From Serratia ficaria (GTDB lineage: Bacteria; Pseudomonadota; Gammaproteobacteria; Enterobacterales; Enterobacteriaceae), in assembly GCF_900187015.1 (NCBI RefSeq), contig NZ_LT906479.1:868001-932000 (forward strand): a stretch of 64,000 nucleotides of DNA. Reading direction: 5' to 3'. The notes under the pieces are model-generated. The model was not told where the DNA came from. It saw only the letters and a list, made by a program, of their open reading frames with translations, and did not search any database. Of the stretch, positions 63,079 to 64,000 are shown piece by piece. Every line of letters begins with the position of its first letter. The stretch's first letter is position 1. The position numbers and the translations under genes are program-made.

Positions 63079-63552
63079 ATGCGTATCGGTCACGGTTTTG
63101 ACGTACATAAATTCGGCGGCGAAGGGCCGCTGGTGATCGGTGGCGTTCGCATCCCTTATGAAAAAGGTTTGCTGGCCCACTCCGACGGCGACGTCGCTTT
63201 GCATGCGGCGACCGATGCCCTGCTGGGCGCCGCGGCGCTGGGGGACATCGGCAAGCTGTTCCCGGATACCGATCCCGCATTCAAGGGCGCCGACAGCCGC
63301 GAACTGCTGCGTGAAGCCTGGAAACGCATCCGCGCCAAGGGCTACCGCCTGGGTAACCTGGACATCACCCTTATCGCGCAGGCGCCGAAGATGGCGCCGC
63401 ACATTCCGCAGATGCGCATTTTCCTGGCGGAAGACCTGCAGTGCCATATGGACGACGTTAACGTCAAGGCCACCACCACCGAACAGCTCGGTTTCACCGG
63501 GCGCGGCGAGGGCATTGCCTGCGAAGCGGTTGCCTTGCTGATCAAGGAATAA
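63079..63552 (+). CDS. ispF: 2-C-methyl-D-erythritol 2,4-cyclodiphosphate synthase
   Basis: Fifth MEP-pathway step, zinc-dependent trimer. 157 aa (E. coli 159). Signatures: [13 protein letters not shown] with Asp/His zinc ligands, [31 protein letters not shown] with the third ligand, and [21 protein letters not shown]. 4 nt before truD. Confidence 0.98.
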   Translation: MRIGHGFDVHKFGGEGPLVIGGVRIPYEKGLLAHSDGDVALHAATDALLGAAALGDIGKLFPDTDPAFKGADSRELLREAWKRIRAKGYRLGNLDITLIAQAPKMAPHIPQMRIFLAEDLQCHMDDVNVKATTTEQLGFTGRGEGIACEAVALLIKE

Positions 63553-63556
63553 GCGC

Positions 63557-64000
63557 ATGGATATGGCTAACCTGACCTGGCTGCACGGCCGGCCGCAGAG
63601 CACCGGGGTGCTGAAAGCGGATCCGGAAGACTTCGTGGTGGTGGAAGACCTGGGCTTTGCGCCGGACGGCGAAGGCGAACACGTGCTGGTGAACATCCGC
63701 AAAAACGGCTGCAACACCCAGTTCGTGGCCGATTATCTGGCGCGCTTCGCCGGCATCCATGCCCGTTCCGTCAGCTATGCGGGGCTGAAAGATCGCCACG
63801 CGGTGACCGAACAGTGGTTCTGCCTGCACCTGCCGGGCAAGGAAACGCCTGATTTCTCACAGTTTGCGCTGGAAGGCTGCGAGGTACTGTCCTGTGCCCG
63901 CCACCTGCGCAAAATGCGCATCGGCACGCTGAAGGGCAATGCCTTTACCCTGGTGCTGCGCCAGATCTCCGACCGCGATGACGTTGAGCGGCGCTTGCAG
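63557..64000 (+). CDS. truD: tRNA pseudouridine(13) synthase TruD, N-terminal part
   Basis: Makes pseudouridine 13 in tRNA(Glu). 148 residues visible before the window ends (E. coli 349). N-terminus [30 protein letters not shown] and the catalytic aspartate in [15 protein letters not shown] are as in E. coli TruD. ATG at 63557 (MDMANLTW) after AAGGAATAAGC. ispDF-truD order is conserved. Confidence 0.95.
   Translation, partial: MDMANLTWLHGRPQSTGVLKADPEDFVVVEDLGFAPDGEGEHVLVNIRKNGCNTQFVADYLARFAGIHARSVSYAGLKDRHAVTEQWFCLHLPGKETPDFSQFALEGCEVLSCARHLRKMRIGTLKGNAFTLVLRQISDRDDVERRLQ

Overview
The window is a 64 kb, GC-rich stretch of enterobacterial chromosome. Gene content, protein similarity to Escherichia coli and local gene order all point to Enterobacterales. 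The GC bias and the gene mix (E. coli-like core blocks plus a hut cluster) fit Serratia, probably close to S. marcescens; that genus call is inference from recall, not from a database search. I count 55 protein genes, two cut by the window edges. I saw no rRNA, tRNA, insertion sequence or CRISPR array.

Layout. 0-13 kb is core: ppdD (partial), nadC, ampDE, hemL, clcA, erpA, yadS-btuF-mtnN, dgt, degP (with a textbook sigma-E promoter). 12-22 kb is a consolidated sugar-diacid locus: the regulator cdaR, galactarate dehydratase garD, and an operon gudP-gudX-gudD-garL-garR-garK. It carries D-glucarate and galactarate through to pyruvate and 2-phosphoglycerate. 22-33 kb is core again: barA, rlmD, relA, mazG (without mazEF), pyrG, eno.

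33-47 kb is an accessory block inserted between eno and queE, which lie close together in E. coli. On the + strand it has a sulfide:quinone-oxidoreductase-like flavoprotein, a DUF1641 protein and a methionine gamma-lyase. On the - strand it has an MFS transporter, then hutU, hutH, an amino-acid permease, a betaine-type ABC importer (binding protein, permease, ATPase) and a second HAL/PAL-family protein. That last protein has lost exactly the Ala-Ser-Gly triad that forms the MIO cofactor. The combination (MIO-less lyase, betaine-type importer, histidine degradation, sulfide/thiol enzymes) suggests catabolism of a histidine betaine such as ergothioneine. This is the most interesting hypothesis in the window. 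HutC-like operators sit upstream of hutU and of the MFS gene.

47-64 kb returns to core: queE, queD, then assimilatory sulfate reduction (cysJIH; cysG-cysD-cysN-cysC) with iap between the two cys operons and no CRISPR-Cas there. It continues with ygbE, a polar amino-acid ABC transporter with possible ArgR boxes, and ftsB-ispD-ispF-truD (truD cut by the window end). Many intergenic regions hold perfect or near-perfect GC-rich hairpins, some with U-tracts (terminators) and some without, inside operons.
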